Shown here piece by piece: positions 15,966-24,126 of a stretch of 64,000 bases of DNA; the first letter of the stretch is position 1, and each line of letters begins with the position of its first letter. Where the stretch lies: contig NZ_CP022657.1 in the NCBI RefSeq assembly GCF_002243515.1, forward strand, positions 3,249,001-3,313,000. Direction: 5' to 3'. Made by a program: the position numbers and the translations under genes. Below the pieces are notes generated by a model, which was not told the origin of the DNA, did not search any database, and was given only the letters and a program-made list of their open reading frames with translations. The stretch is from Tumebacillus algifaecis (GTDB taxonomy: Bacteria > Bacillota > Bacilli > Tumebacillales > Tumebacillaceae).

Positions 15966-17141
15966 TTATAGCACAGGGGCGTTGCGCGATTGCACCAGCA
16001 CTTTAAAATGATCACCGATTCCACCTGGCATGATCAACTGCTTGATCGCTCGATTGCGCTTCATATCGGGGTCGCGAAGCAGGTCGGCGCTTGTCACATC
16101 CCGCAAACGCTGCAAGATTCCGGCCTGAAGCAGATATTTTGATTGAGCGCCGTAGAATTCGGTCACCAATCCAGCCTGTGCCCCGACATCCTGCAAGGCT
16201 GTAAAGTTCACATCGGTCGTCAAATCCTGCTCCCCAATGTTCGCAAACGGGTCATCGATCAACGTATGCTGATAAAATCCGCGCAATGTGCCATCCATCC
16301 GACTTTTATGATGTAGCATCTCCGCATCAAAGCCATAATCGATCGTCACGATCCATCCCGACGCAAGCAGCTCCACGGCCTCTCGGTACCAATCCAACCC
16401 TGGCAGGCCAACTTCTGTCACCTGTCCGCGCAGCATCCCACCTGCATAATCGCTCACATACGTTGCGATCCGTTCCTCAGACAGATCGCCTGATACCTGC
16501 ACAAAATGACCGCAGTCCCCTTCGCGATGCTCACCCACAGTTTTTTCATGCACTCCCTGCAAAGCCTCGACGCCACGATCGTCAGACGTTACCTTCCAGT
16601 CCACATAGAGTTCGGCAAGCCCATCAGCCTGCTTCACAACACGATGCACAGGGAAGGCATCAACAAACTCATTGGTCAGTACAGCACCACAGTACTGCCC
16701 ACCAGCCTTCACTTCCTCTTGGCTCATCCAGATGATCTTGCCCGCGTGCGCGCTCGTCTGCTCCTGCTGAACGGCTCTCAGTGTCGGTGAAATCTCCACG
16801 ATCAAATACACGACACGTTCATACAACGTCGGATATGTGGACTGCCAGCGGTTCAACAGGTCGCGTGCCAGCATCCCTTCACCCGCACCAAATTCGATCA
16901 ACGTAAATGGCTTCCCACCCAACAAGGCTGCTTTTTCTGCCAACTGATCGGCCAACACTTCAGCAAAAACCGGATTGATCCCTGGACTGGTGTAAAAATC
17001 GCCCGCCTTGCCAAACTTTCGTCTGTCACTCGTGTAATAGCCTAAGTCCGGGTGATACAACGCCCACTCCATAAACTTTGCGAAGGTCCGCGGACCTGCC
17101 TGTTTGATCTGTTGCTGAATCCATAACCCTAACTCGGTCAC
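15966..17141 (-). CDS. MidA/NDUFAF7-type SAM-dependent methyltransferase (DUF185)
   Basis: 391 residues. The N-terminus (KFMEWALYHPDLGYYTSDRR, then FGKAGDFYTSPGINPVFAEV) and the SAM-binding LIEFGAGEGMLARDLL are diagnostic of the family whose eukaryotic member methylates a complex I subunit arginine. The bacterial target is unknown. It is downstream of clpP on the same strand with a 66-nt gap. Confidence 0.9.
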   Translation of the reverse strand: MTELGLWIQQQIKQAGPRTFAKFMEWALYHPDLGYYTSDRRKFGKAGDFYTSPGINPVFAEVLADQLAEKAALLGGKPFTLIEFGAGEGMLARDLLNRWQSTYPTLYERVVYLIVEISPTLRAVQQEQTSAHAGKIIWMSQEEVKAGGQYCGAVLTNEFVDAFPVHRVVKQADGLAELYVDWKVTSDDRGVEALQGVHEKTVGEHREGDCGHFVQVSGDLSEERIATYVSDYAGGMLRGQVTEVGLPGLDWYREAVELLASGWIVTIDYGFDAEMLHHKSRMDGTLRGFYQHTLIDDPFANIGEQDLTTDVNFTALQDVGAQAGLVTEFYGAQSKYLLQAGILQRLRDVTSADLLRDPDMKRNRAIKQLIMPGGIGDHFKVLVQSRNAPVL

Positions 17142-17207
17142 AAGCGTCCCTCTCTCTCAAACTGAAAAACGGCAGGAGAAGGGTCCCCTGCCGTAAACAG
17201 AACTGCC

Positions 17208-17801
17208 TTATTTCACTTCGTTGATGTTTTCGATCACTTTGTCGATCAAGCCGTACTCCAGCGCTTCGTGCGCATCGAACCATTTGTCACGGTCGGAGTC
17301 ACTTGCTACCTTTTCAACCGTCTGTCCAGTGCGCTCTGCGATGATCTCGTTGATCTTGCCACGCGTATGCAAAATGCGCTTCGCTGCAATCTCGATGTCG
17401 GTCGCCTGACCACGTGCACCGCCCAGCGGCTGGTGAATCATCACTTCTGCGTTTGGCAGCGCGATCCGCTTGCCTTTTGCACCAGCCAAGAGCAGGAAGG
17501 CGCCCATCGAAGCGGCCATACCGATGCAGATCGTAGACACGTCCGGCTTGATGTACTGCATCGTGTCATAAATAGCAAAACCTGCGGAGATCGAACCACC
17601 CGGAGAGTTGATGTACAGGTGGATGTCTTTATCCGGATCATCGGCTGCCAAGAACAACAGCTGTGCGACGATCGAATTCGCTACATCGTCGTTCACTTCT
17701 GTGCCGAGGAAAATGATGCGGTCTTTGAGCAGGCGCGAGTAGATATCGTAAGAGCGCTCACCGCGCGAAGTTTGTTCAATGACGTACGGGACGAGATTCA
17801 T
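17208..17801 (-). CDS. clpP: ATP-dependent Clp protease proteolytic subunit
   Basis: 197 residues, typical ClpP. The catalytic serine is in [12 protein letters not shown], histidine in [10 protein letters not shown] and aspartate in [11 protein letters not shown]. It forms a tetradecameric barrel with Clp ATPases. The start at 17801 follows AAGGAGG; the upstream frame to 17882 crosses the promoter. Five CtsR heptads overlap the promoter, so it should be induced by heat or protein stress when CtsR is inactivated. Confidence 0.97.
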   Translation of the reverse strand: MNLVPYVIEQTSRGERSYDIYSRLLKDRIIFLGTEVNDDVANSIVAQLLFLAADDPDKDIHLYINSPGGSISAGFAIYDTMQYIKPDVSTICIGMAASMGAFLLLAGAKGKRIALPNAEVMIHQPLGGARGQATDIEIAAKRILHTRGKINEIIAERTGQTVEKVASDSDRDKWFDAHEALEYGLIDKVIENINEVK

Positions 17802-17854
17802 CTGAAAATCCTCCTTATGATACTCACGTTTTTTGGGTAGTGCTACTACTACTA

Positions 17855-17882
17855 AGTATACCGATTTATGGCCAAAGGTCAA
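17855..17882 (-). promoter_or_regulatory. Sigma-A promoter of clpP
   Basis: On the minus strand, TTGACC (17882-17877), a 16-nt spacer and TATACT (17860-17855). The -35 is part of the first CtsR heptad. Confidence 0.8.
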
Positions 17883-17921
17883 AGACGGTCAGAAGGTCAA
17901 CAAAGGTCAAATTTGGTCAAA
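17877..17921. promoter_or_regulatory. CtsR operator array
   Basis: On the plus strand five GGTCAAA-type heptads occur: 17877-17883 and 17887-17893 (3-nt spacer), then 17895-17901, 17905-17911 and 17915-17921 (3-nt spacers). The CtsR consensus is two such heptads separated by 3 nt. The array covers and extends upstream of the clpP -35. Confidence 0.85.
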
Positions 17922-17946
17922 AATAAGAAGTAACTGACTCTTTTGC

Positions 17947-18216
17947 TTACTCCCCTTTTGCTATCTCTCCCTTATATGCTTCGATGCCGCCCGCCAATAC
18001 TTCTACCTTATGATAGCCTTCCTCTTCCAATAACATCTTTACTTGCCCAGCGCGGCGTCCTGTACGGCAGACAAGCAAGATTTTATCATCCGGTTCCACA
18101 TCGTTAAGCGCATAGGAAAGCTCTTGTAACCCGATGTTGATCGACCCTGGAATATGTCCTGCTATGTATTCGTCTTCGCCCCGAATGTCCAAAATGATCT
18201 TTGCTTGCTCACTCAT
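17947..18216 (-). CDS. Single-domain rhodanese-like protein
   Basis: 89 residues. IILDIRGEDEYIAGHIPGSI and the active-site loop LLVCRTGRRAGQV, with the persulfide-carrying Cys, define a rhodanese domain that carries sulfane sulfur. The start at 18216 follows GGGAGGAG. It is on the same strand as clpP and upstream of its operators. Confidence 0.9.
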   Translation of the reverse strand: MSEQAKIILDIRGEDEYIAGHIPGSINIGLQELSYALNDVEPDDKILLVCRTGRRAGQVKMLLEEEGYHKVEVLAGGIEAYKGEIAKGE

Positions 18217-18235
18217 GACTACCTTCTCCTCCCAC

Positions 18236-18268
18236 ACAAAAGCCCCTTGTGCAACACAAGCGGGCTTT
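18236..18268 (-). terminator. Rho-independent terminator
   Basis: Minus-strand stem AGCCCGCTTGTG / CACAAGGGGCT (one bulge) followed by TTTTG, between the 53-aa gene and the rhodanese gene. Confidence 0.65.
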
Positions 18269-18313
18269 GAGCTACAGATTCAGTTTCGCCTGACTCACCT
18301 GCATCTAAACGCG

Positions 18314-18475
18314 CTATTTGAAACGAACTCCAAATTTGCCACGATTGGTACGGTATAATTCCACTTCTTGCGGAGGCTGCTGTCCATAGATCCGTTTGTC
18401 GCCTTCAACCCACATCACAGCACAATAGGCCTCAAACTTGCTGTCGTACAAGCCTGCCCAATAGACCCAAGACAA
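18314..18475 (-). CDS. Small protein (53 aa), unknown
   Basis: A TTG start at 18475 (or GTG three codons earlier, at 18484) with GAGGTGAGG upstream gives MSWVYWAGLYDSKFEAYCAV and a tail ELYRTNRGKFGVRFK. No membrane segment. It is followed by its own terminator. Family not recognised; aromatic-rich N-terminus. Confidence 0.6.
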   Translation of the reverse strand: MSWVYWAGLYDSKFEAYCAVMWVEGDKRIYGQQPPQEVELYRTNRGKFGVRFK

Positions 18476-18540
18476 GTTCCTCACCTCGCTTCGAATTTGA
18501 CCTTAGTGTTACCGCGAGGAGAGTGAGCTAATCCTGACAG

Positions 18541-18572
18541 AAAAAACCTGCCCAGCAGGAGTGCGGGCAGGC
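18541..18572 (-). terminator. Rho-independent terminator
   Basis: Minus-strand CCTGCCC / GGGCAGG stem followed by TTTTTT, after the isochorismatase-like gene. Confidence 0.9.
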
Positions 18573-18586
18573 TCATCCAAACAAAA

Positions 18587-19051
18587 TTATACCCAAACAC
18601 GGCCTCCGCCAGTGTTCAGCACGTTTTCCTCGCCCAGCACGAAGCGCATGATGGTGGTCGATTCCCAGCCGCGAGTCGAGAAGGATGCGAGCAGACGCTC
18701 GAGCACCTGTACTTTGTAGCCTGCGTCGAGCAGATTGTACATGGTCGCCAGAACGGTCATGTCGGAGTCGATCCCAGCCAGATGAACATTTTCGATCTTG
18801 TTCTCTTCCAGCAGCTTTTTCATTTCATCGTTGTAAGCGGAGTAGCCACGCTTCTCCACAATTTGAGCTTTCGGATGCTTGAGAAGCAAGGTGTTTTCGT
18901 TGTGGTTCTCCTCGTGCTTCCAGTGCGTCAGGATGATCAGGTCATACTGGTCGCCCGAGTTGTCGAGATAGTTCTGACAAAGCGGATATATGTAATCCAT
19001 GTTGCCGAGAAAATCAGATTGAATATCGGTGATCAACAAAGCTTTTTTCAT
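18587..19051 (-). CDS. Isochorismatase-family hydrolase lacking the catalytic cysteine
   Basis: 154 residues with the family fold: the catalytic Asp9 in LLITDIQSDF and Lys67 in IVEKRGYSAY are present. In the segment where the nucleophilic Cys normally lies (GxxTDxCV), this protein reads GIDSDMTVLAT, placing Thr99 at the Cys position. Amidase-type members therefore appear excluded; true isochorismatases also lack this Cys but are usually longer. Function is unclear. Monocistronic with its own terminator. Confidence 0.8.
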   Translation of the reverse strand: MKKALLITDIQSDFLGNMDYIYPLCQNYLDNSGDQYDLIILTHWKHEENHNENTLLLKHPKAQIVEKRGYSAYNDEMKKLLEENKIENVHLAGIDSDMTVLATMYNLLDAGYKVQVLERLLASFSTRGWESTTIMRFVLGEENVLNTGGGRVWV

Positions 19052-19146
19052 GATCGACCCTCACCTTTCCAGCCAGTTCATATTCTTTTCTATGGTAACA
19101 AAGAAGAGATAGGTTGTAAATTAGTGTTTGTGGACAGTGTTTGACG

Positions 19147-19419
19147 TTATTTTGTCAGTTCCAACTGATCCAGAATCTTCTGCAGTTCGCCTCGAACCAT
19201 GCCGGCCATCGTTAAACGACCCAGGGCCTGCCCGTGATGGCCCGTGATTTCAACCACGCCTTCAACCTCTTCCAGCGCTTCGCCAAAGCCACGCTCAGTC
19301 AGTTCCGCACGCATCCCTTCGATCTGCTCATAATTCTTTTTCATGCCGGCTTTCGCTTGCCCAATGTATTCATCCATAGATTCAATCAACTTGAGGAGCT
19401 GCGCTTTGGGATCTGCCAT
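19147..19419 (-). CDS. Small helical protein of unknown function
   Basis: 90 residues, charged and predicted helical (PKAQLLKLIESMDEYIGQAK). The ATG at 19419 is chosen; a GTG two codons earlier (19425) lies only 5 nt from AGGAGG. No membrane segment and no recognised family. Confidence 0.65.
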   Translation of the reverse strand: MADPKAQLLKLIESMDEYIGQAKAGMKKNYEQIEGMRAELTERGFGEALEEVEGVVEITGHHGQALGRLTMAGMVRGELQKILDQLELTK

Positions 19420-19479
19420 GTTCACGTTTCCCTCCTGTGTTCTATCGTTTCCCGTCTAACCGAAATTATTATAGCATAG

Positions 19480-20121
19480 TTACTCCCCGCGCGCTTCCCA
19501 GATCAACTCGCTCAACTTCTCCGTCTCTTCTTCAAGCAGTTCATGCACCAATTCCAGACGCTTCATCAAGTTGTTGCTGAGCAGCACCGCCTGTTTTAGC
19601 TCGCTTTGGATATGTAGAAAAGACGGAATCATCCACGACAAAAATTCCGGATCATTCGGTAGATTGATCTTTTCATAGGGGGTTTTCAGCGCCATCGAAA
19701 GCAGTTTGTGATAGCGCTCGAACAAAGCCCGCAGATCGAACTGCTCTTTCGTAGCAGCGGCCAAAGCCAGGCTGTCAATCACCTCATCCTCATAGGGTTC
19801 GACGACAGCTGTCAAACACTCGCCGTCATAGGAGGAGGTCAAGATCTTAAAGCGCCCTTCGCCTCTGGTCGTGATCAACATCCGCCCGTCTTCGAGGCGG
19901 GTCATCGATTGAATTCTCGCGACCGTGCCCACTTCTGCCGTCGTCGCCTGTCCGCCCGACTCGACGCCCGCAACGATCTGCACGACGCCAAACGGCACGT
20001 CGTGTTCCACACACATCTCGATCATCGTGCGATAACGAGGTTCAAAAATATGCAACGGCAAAAGTCCATGCGGATACAGCACCGTATGCAGCGGAAACAG
20101 CTGTAATTGGAACGTTGACAT
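19480..20121 (-). CDS. Lon N-terminal (LON substrate-binding) domain protein
   Basis: 213 residues. LQLFPLHTVLYPHGLLPLHI, IFEPRYRTMIE and the later GRFKIL region are the LON substrate-binding (PUA-like) fold. There is no AAA or protease domain, so this is the stand-alone form whose role is unknown. The start at 20121 lies 10 nt after AAGGGG; the frame upstream to 20199 lacks a site. Confidence 0.88.
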   Translation of the reverse strand: MSTFQLQLFPLHTVLYPHGLLPLHIFEPRYRTMIEMCVEHDVPFGVVQIVAGVESGGQATTAEVGTVARIQSMTRLEDGRMLITTRGEGRFKILTSSYDGECLTAVVEPYEDEVIDSLALAAATKEQFDLRALFERYHKLLSMALKTPYEKINLPNDPEFLSWMIPSFLHIQSELKQAVLLSNNLMKRLELVHELLEEETEKLSELIWEARGE

Positions 20122-20267
20122 CCCCCGATTCCCCTTCCCAAATGAAGACTGATCATTGCCTCTATTATAAACCCTGCCTGGCAGGACTTGTAGAAGCACA
20201 TTGAAAATCGTACTATTGATGGGTACATACTTTGCATGAACTATTACGGAAAAGAGGTGTTCCTTCT

Positions 20268-20540
20268 ATGTATATCAACATGTATGACCAACAAGAAGAG
20301 ACAGTTACCCGATTTGTCGGCTTTGTCGGCAATCATCGTTGGGATTTGGCAATCACCCAGACCCAACATTTTTACGGCAAATGCTTGGTCATCAACATTC
20401 AATCGGGCCGCAGTGCCATTTTGAACAAAGAGGACTTGGAAGAGGATAAGCGCCACATCCTCGCCGCACAGTTCGGCTTGACCGACGAGGAAGAGACGGA
20501 CGAATTGGCGGAGTTCCTGCTCGGCAACCTGCCCCAATAA
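20268..20540 (+). CDS. DUF3055 protein
   Basis: 90 residues. RFVGFVG, DLAITQTQHFYGKCLVINIQ and an acidic C-terminal EEETDELAEFLL match the DUF3055 pattern of Bacillales. Cytosolic, function unknown. The start at 20268 has AAAGAGGTG upstream. Convergent with the next gene across a bidirectional terminator. Confidence 0.85.
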   Translation: MYINMYDQQEETVTRFVGFVGNHRWDLAITQTQHFYGKCLVINIQSGRSAILNKEDLEEDKRHILAAQFGLTDEEETDELAEFLLGNLPQ

Positions 20541-20566
20541 TCGAATTCGCCGACCTGAGCCCATAG

Positions 20567-20606
20567 AAAAGGCATGTCTCTCGATCTCCGAAGACATGCC
20601 TTTTTG
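20567..20606. terminator. Bidirectional Rho-independent terminator
   Basis: AAAAGGCATGTCT / AGACATGCCTTTTT with a 12-nt loop, located between convergent genes. Confidence 0.9.
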
Positions 20607-20618
20607 AGTTGACCACGA

Positions 20619-21074
20619 TTAATCGGTCGTGAAAAAGTGTCCGTAGCGCTCTTGCATGTGCTCCACCACTTCCCGATACTCATCCTGATCGGTGACGTTG
20701 GACAGCTCATAATCGCCCGTTCCGGTCGCAGCGGCGCGGAAGAAGATCAGTTCATGGTTCTCCAGGTTCTCGCGGTCATAGAACAGCGCGTACTCTTTGC
20801 GCTGGCAGGTAAAATACGCCCCCATCGCATAGCGCCCTTCGCGGTGTTCCTCGTTGACCTGCACGAAGAAGATCGAGGAGATGAGCTCTTTGATCTGCTC
20901 GATGTACAGTTCGCCCGGATATTCCAATATGTATGTGCCATCCGCTTTCTGCTCGTCGATGCGGAAGATTTCCTTTTTCTCATCGCGTTCAAAATCGATC
21001 AGCAACAGGTGAACGTCCTCATGGAAAAACGCGAATTCACGACCTTTTATAAACTGAAACTTGTGGTGTTCCAA
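20619..21074 (-). CDS. DUF1292-like acidic protein
   Basis: 151 residues. The second half (EYALFYDRENLENHELIFFR, then DYELSNVTDQDEYREVVEHM) has the DUF1292 layout of small acidic Bacillales proteins. The N-terminal half appears to be a second related unit (HLLLIDFERDEKKEIFRIDE). Function unknown. The start follows AGGAGGG. Confidence 0.65.
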   Translation of the reverse strand: MEHHKFQFIKGREFAFFHEDVHLLLIDFERDEKKEIFRIDEQKADGTYILEYPGELYIEQIKELISSIFFVQVNEEHREGRYAMGAYFTCQRKEYALFYDRENLENHELIFFRAAATGTGDYELSNVTDQDEYREVVEHMQERYGHFFTTD

Positions 21075-21093
21075 ACGTGTCCCTCCTTTTGGG

Positions 21094-21126
21094 AAAAACA
21101 GCAGGGCTGCTTGTACGGCCCTGCTG
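21094..21126 (-). terminator. Rho-independent terminator
   Basis: Minus-strand AGCAGGGC / GCCCTGCT stem followed by GTTTTTC, after the 39-aa gene. Confidence 0.8.
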
Positions 21127-21140
21127 CTGAGAGGTTGGGA

Positions 21141-21260
21141 TTAGTTTTCCCAAGATTCGTATTGTTTTCGCACTGCCTTTTCGGTGTTTTCTTTCGTAAT
21201 CGAAGCACACATGAAAAGCAAGCCGAAAACCGCGGCTACGGCACAGATCGTTCCGATCAT
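21141..21260 (-). CDS. Small membrane protein (39 aa)
   Basis: ATG at 21260 with GGGGG 9 nt upstream encodes a peptide beginning MIGTICAVAAVFGLLFMCAS (one transmembrane helix) and ending KAVRKQYESWEN. A terminator follows 10 nt after the stop, which supports it as a real gene. Family not recognised. Confidence 0.65.
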   Translation of the reverse strand: MIGTICAVAAVFGLLFMCASITKENTEKAVRKQYESWEN

Positions 21261-21417
21261 CGCGCGTCGCCCCCTTTCCAGTCTTTCATATACCCTTTAC
21301 AAGGAAGCGTTATACATATACCCCCTTTAGCATAAAAGTACCATCATCCAACGTCAAGTGAATATCTCTTGAACAAAGTAGCAGAAACTAGCAACGACCA
21401 GCAAAGGAGGGGTACAT

Positions 21418-21705
21418 ATCAAGTACGAACAACACGCCCATCGCACGTATGAAACCAAAGTCGGCAATGTCGAGCAATCGACCCGGACGCTGATCAATAG
21501 CGCCCTGTTCTACATGAGCGACCCGAGCCTTCCCGATGCGCTGTCCAATGCGAGACGATGTCTGGAGACGGCCAAATATGTGCTCGAAGGCATCTACATG
21601 CCCACCTCGCCCGAGGAAAGCACCACGCCTTTGGCGCACGTCGCGGACAGCGAATGGCCGCACGGTCACGTGGAATCTTGGGGATTTACCAACAATACGG
21701 ACTAA
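21418..21705 (+). CDS. Protein of unknown function with apparent ATC start codon
   Basis: The frame is open from 21382 and contains no ATG, GTG or TTG before Met at 21514, which has no ribosome site. A perfect AAAGGAGG (21403-21410) lies 7 nt before ATC at 21418, so translation probably starts there, giving 95 residues (KYEQHAHRTYETKVGNVEQS after the initiator). The C-terminus includes HVADSEWPHGHVESWGF. Family not recognised. A terminator follows immediately. Confidence 0.65.
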   Translation: MKYEQHAHRTYETKVGNVEQSTRTLINSALFYMSDPSLPDALSNARRCLETAKYVLEGIYMPTSPEESTTPLAHVADSEWPHGHVESWGFTNNTD

Positions 21706-21713
21706 AACGCTCA

Positions 21714-21745
21714 CCCCACATTGCGACAGATGTGGGGTTTCGTCT
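21714..21745 (+). terminator. Rho-independent terminator
   Basis: ACCCCACAT / ATGTGGGGTTT stem with a 7-nt loop, after the gene at 21418-21705. Confidence 0.8.
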
Positions 21746-21778
21746 ATAATGGAAAAAGGAGAAAAGGAGGACGTTTCG

Positions 21779-21976
21779 ATGTCTATGCTCAATCGATACT
21801 TTTTCTACGCGATCTGCTTCATTCTGGTCGTCGTTGGGATTATTTCGCAGTCCTATGCCCTGTTGGGCCTCTCGTTTGTCGCCGGGATCGTCGTCGGCCT
21901 GATCACCGAATTTTACGACAATCGTCGCGATGAGAAGTTCAAGCATCTGAACGCGAATCATCAATACAAGCACTAA
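21779..21976 (+). CDS. Small two-helix membrane protein (65 aa)
   Basis: Begins MSMLNRYFFYAICFILVVVG, then ALLGLSFVAGIVVGLITEFY, giving two transmembrane helices and a charged tail. AAAAGGAGG lies 8 nt upstream of the ATG at 21779. Unknown family. Confidence 0.75.
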   Translation: MSMLNRYFFYAICFILVVVGIISQSYALLGLSFVAGIVVGLITEFYDNRRDEKFKHLNANHQYKH

Positions 21977-22033
21977 TCATCGTATCCACATCCCAGCATG
22001 GGGTGTGGATTCTTTCAGATAGGAGGGTTTTAC

Positions 22034-22393
22034 ATGACAATACTCGACCGTAATGAGATCTGGGCCCAAGCGTTTGAGTTAGGCGAAATGATTCTGCGCA
22101 CACCTGAGGTCGATCATTATAAAAAATGCGAACAGCAGATGAATGACAACAAGGAACTGGCCTCAATGGTCGCTAAGTTCAAAGAAATGCAAGAAAACTA
22201 CGACCGTCTGGCCGAATACTCGCAAGGCGCACATCTTGACAGCCTGCGCCAAGATATGAGAAAAATGCAGACCGAACTGGACGCCTACCCAGAAGTACAG
22301 GCTTACAAAGCGGCGATGGGGAAAGTGGACGAACTGCTCCAAGCGGTCACCGGCAAAATTGCTGCTACCATCTCGGAAAAATCGGGCGAATAG
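22034..22393 (+). CDS. YlbF/YmcA family protein (RicA-like)
   Basis: 119 residues, helical. MTILDRNEIWAQAFELGEMI and the helices that follow resemble YmcA (RicA), a subunit of the RicAFT complex that controls RNase Y processing and development in Bacillus. The C-terminus here ends ISEKSGE without the cysteine-bearing tail found in YmcA and YlbF, so Fe-S cluster ligation by this subunit is doubtful. The start follows AGGAGGG. Confidence 0.75.
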   Translation: MTILDRNEIWAQAFELGEMILRTPEVDHYKKCEQQMNDNKELASMVAKFKEMQENYDRLAEYSQGAHLDSLRQDMRKMQTELDAYPEVQAYKAAMGKVDELLQAVTGKIAATISEKSGE

Positions 22394-22486
22394 TAACCTT
22401 GGCGTAATCTCCCTGTATTTGACGGAGAAAAACGAGCATGCTATTATTATCCAAGACTTTTACCTAAGGAAGAGAGGGATCACCTC

Positions 22487-22777
22487 ATGTCCGACAATAA
22501 CCATGTACATGACGAAAACTGCAACCACGAGCACGAAGAAGTCGTTATCCTGACCGATGACGAGGGCAACGAGCGTGAGTTTATCATCGTTGAAACCATG
22601 CAGGTCGAAGAACAGCACTACGCAATCCTCGTAGCTGCAGACGGCACTGAAGATGATGGCTTTATCATGCGTATCGAAGAAGACGAAGAGGGCGAAGAGT
22701 ACCTCATCGACATCGAAGAAGAGCAAGAGTGGAACCGCGTCGTTGCTGCCTACGAAAAGATGGCTGACGCTGAGTAA
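22487..22777 (+). CDS. DUF1292 protein (YrzB-like)
   Basis: 96 residues, extremely acidic. EEVVILTDDEGNEREFIIVE, YAILVAADG and the IEEEQEWNRVVAAYEKM ending define DUF1292. The N-terminus has a His-rich stretch (HVHDENCNHEHEE) that may bind metal. In Bacillales this gene usually lies near yrrK/yrzL; here it precedes a flavoprotein gene. Confidence 0.88.
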   Translation: MSDNNHVHDENCNHEHEEVVILTDDEGNEREFIIVETMQVEEQHYAILVAADGTEDDGFIMRIEEDEEGEEYLIDIEEEQEWNRVVAAYEKMADAE

Positions 22778-22783
22778 TCGAAA

Positions 22784-22813
22784 TGCCACTGTTTTCGGAC
22801 AGTGGCTTTTTCA
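22784..22813 (+). terminator. Rho-independent terminator
   Basis: GCCACTGT / ACAGTGGC stem followed by TTTTTC, after the DUF1292 gene. Confidence 0.85.
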
Positions 22814-22843
22814 TTTTTCAAAACGCCCTTGGAGGGGAATTCC

Positions 22844-24091
22844 ATGAAGTACGATTGCATCGTCATCGGCGGCGGACCATCCGGCCTGATGGCTTCCATC
22901 TCCGCCGGCATGCATGGCGCCAAGGTGCTGTTGCTCGAAAAAGGGGACAAACTTGGCCGCAAGTTGCTGATTTCTGGCGGCGGCCGCTGCAATGTGACGA
23001 ACAACAAAGAGATCGACGAACTGATCAAACACATCCCCGGAAACGGCCGCTTTATGCACGGGCCGTTTTCTGTGTTCAACAATCGTGACATCATCCGCTT
23101 TTTCGAAGACCTCGGCATCAAATTGAAAGAAGAGGACCGGGGCCGGATGTTCCCTGTCTCGGACAAAGCCAAATCGGTGCTCGACGCATTGTTGCGCAAG
23201 ATGGACGAGTTGGACATCACGATCAAAACCAATACGCCTGTCGCTCATGTTCGCTATGAAAATGGGGAAACGGTCGGCGTAACGTTGCGCGGTGGACAAA
23301 AGTTCGACAGCAAAGCGGTGATCATCGCCGTCGGCGGTATGTCGGTGCCCAAGACCGGTTCGACTGGTGACGGATATGCCTGGGCGCGTGAAGCAGGGCA
23401 CACGATCACCGATCTGTACCCGACCGAAGTGCCGATCAAATCCCGCGAGCCGTGGATTCGCGACCTGCAAGGTCTCTCCTTGCGCCACATCGAGCTCACC
23501 GTCCTTAATGCCAAAGGCAAAAAGATCATCGTGCATGAAGGCGACATGATTTTTACCCACTTCGGAATCTCCGGCCCTGCCGTGCTGCGCTGCTCCCAAT
23601 TTGTTGTTAAAGAGTTAAAAAAGGGGACCGATCAGGTACAACTGTTGCTCGACCTTTTCCCAGACAAGACACTCGATGAGGTACAAAAGGAACTGCACAG
23701 ACTGGCCGAACTGGAACCGAAAAAAGCGTTCAAAAACGTGATCAAAGGCTATCTTCCCGAGCGAATGATCCCGCTTTTCCTCAGCAGAGCAGGGCTACAA
23801 GAAGACACCACCTTCGCCAATCTGCCCAAAAAGCCGCTCGCTGATCTGGCAGAGCTGATCAAAGGACTGCCGATCCACGCAGCGGGTACGCTCTCGATCG
23901 AAGAAGCGTTCATCACCGGCGGCGGCGTGCATCTCAAGGAAGTGACGCCAAGCACCATGCAGTCCAAGCTGATGCCTGGCCTGTTCTTCTGCGGCGAAGT
24001 GCTCGACCTGCACGGCTACACAGGTGGCTTCAACATCACCGTCGCCTTTTCGACCGGTTATGTGGCTGGAAAAAGTGCTGCAGAATGCTAA
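22844..24091 (+). CDS. BaiN/HI0933-type NAD(P)/FAD-dependent oxidoreductase
   Basis: 415 residues. The FAD-binding dinucleotide fold is CIVIGGGPSGLMASISA, the family hallmark GRKLLISGGGRCNVTN follows, and the C-terminal FFCGEVLDLHGYTGGFNI closes the flavin site. The substrate is unknown for most members. The start at 22844 follows GGAGGGG. Confidence 0.92.
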   Translation: MKYDCIVIGGGPSGLMASISAGMHGAKVLLLEKGDKLGRKLLISGGGRCNVTNNKEIDELIKHIPGNGRFMHGPFSVFNNRDIIRFFEDLGIKLKEEDRGRMFPVSDKAKSVLDALLRKMDELDITIKTNTPVAHVRYENGETVGVTLRGGQKFDSKAVIIAVGGMSVPKTGSTGDGYAWAREAGHTITDLYPTEVPIKSREPWIRDLQGLSLRHIELTVLNAKGKKIIVHEGDMIFTHFGISGPAVLRCSQFVVKELKKGTDQVQLLLDLFPDKTLDEVQKELHRLAELEPKKAFKNVIKGYLPERMIPLFLSRAGLQEDTTFANLPKKPLADLAELIKGLPIHAAGTLSIEEAFITGGGVHLKEVTPSTMQSKLMPGLFFCGEVLDLHGYTGGFNITVAFSTGYVAGKSAAEC

Positions 24092-24126
24092 AAAGTCCTG
24101 TTCCGTTTGGGAACAGGACTTTTCTT
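24090..24126. terminator. Bidirectional Rho-independent terminator
   Basis: AAAAGTCCTGTTCC / GGAACAGGACTTTTC around a short loop between convergent genes. Confidence 0.92.
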
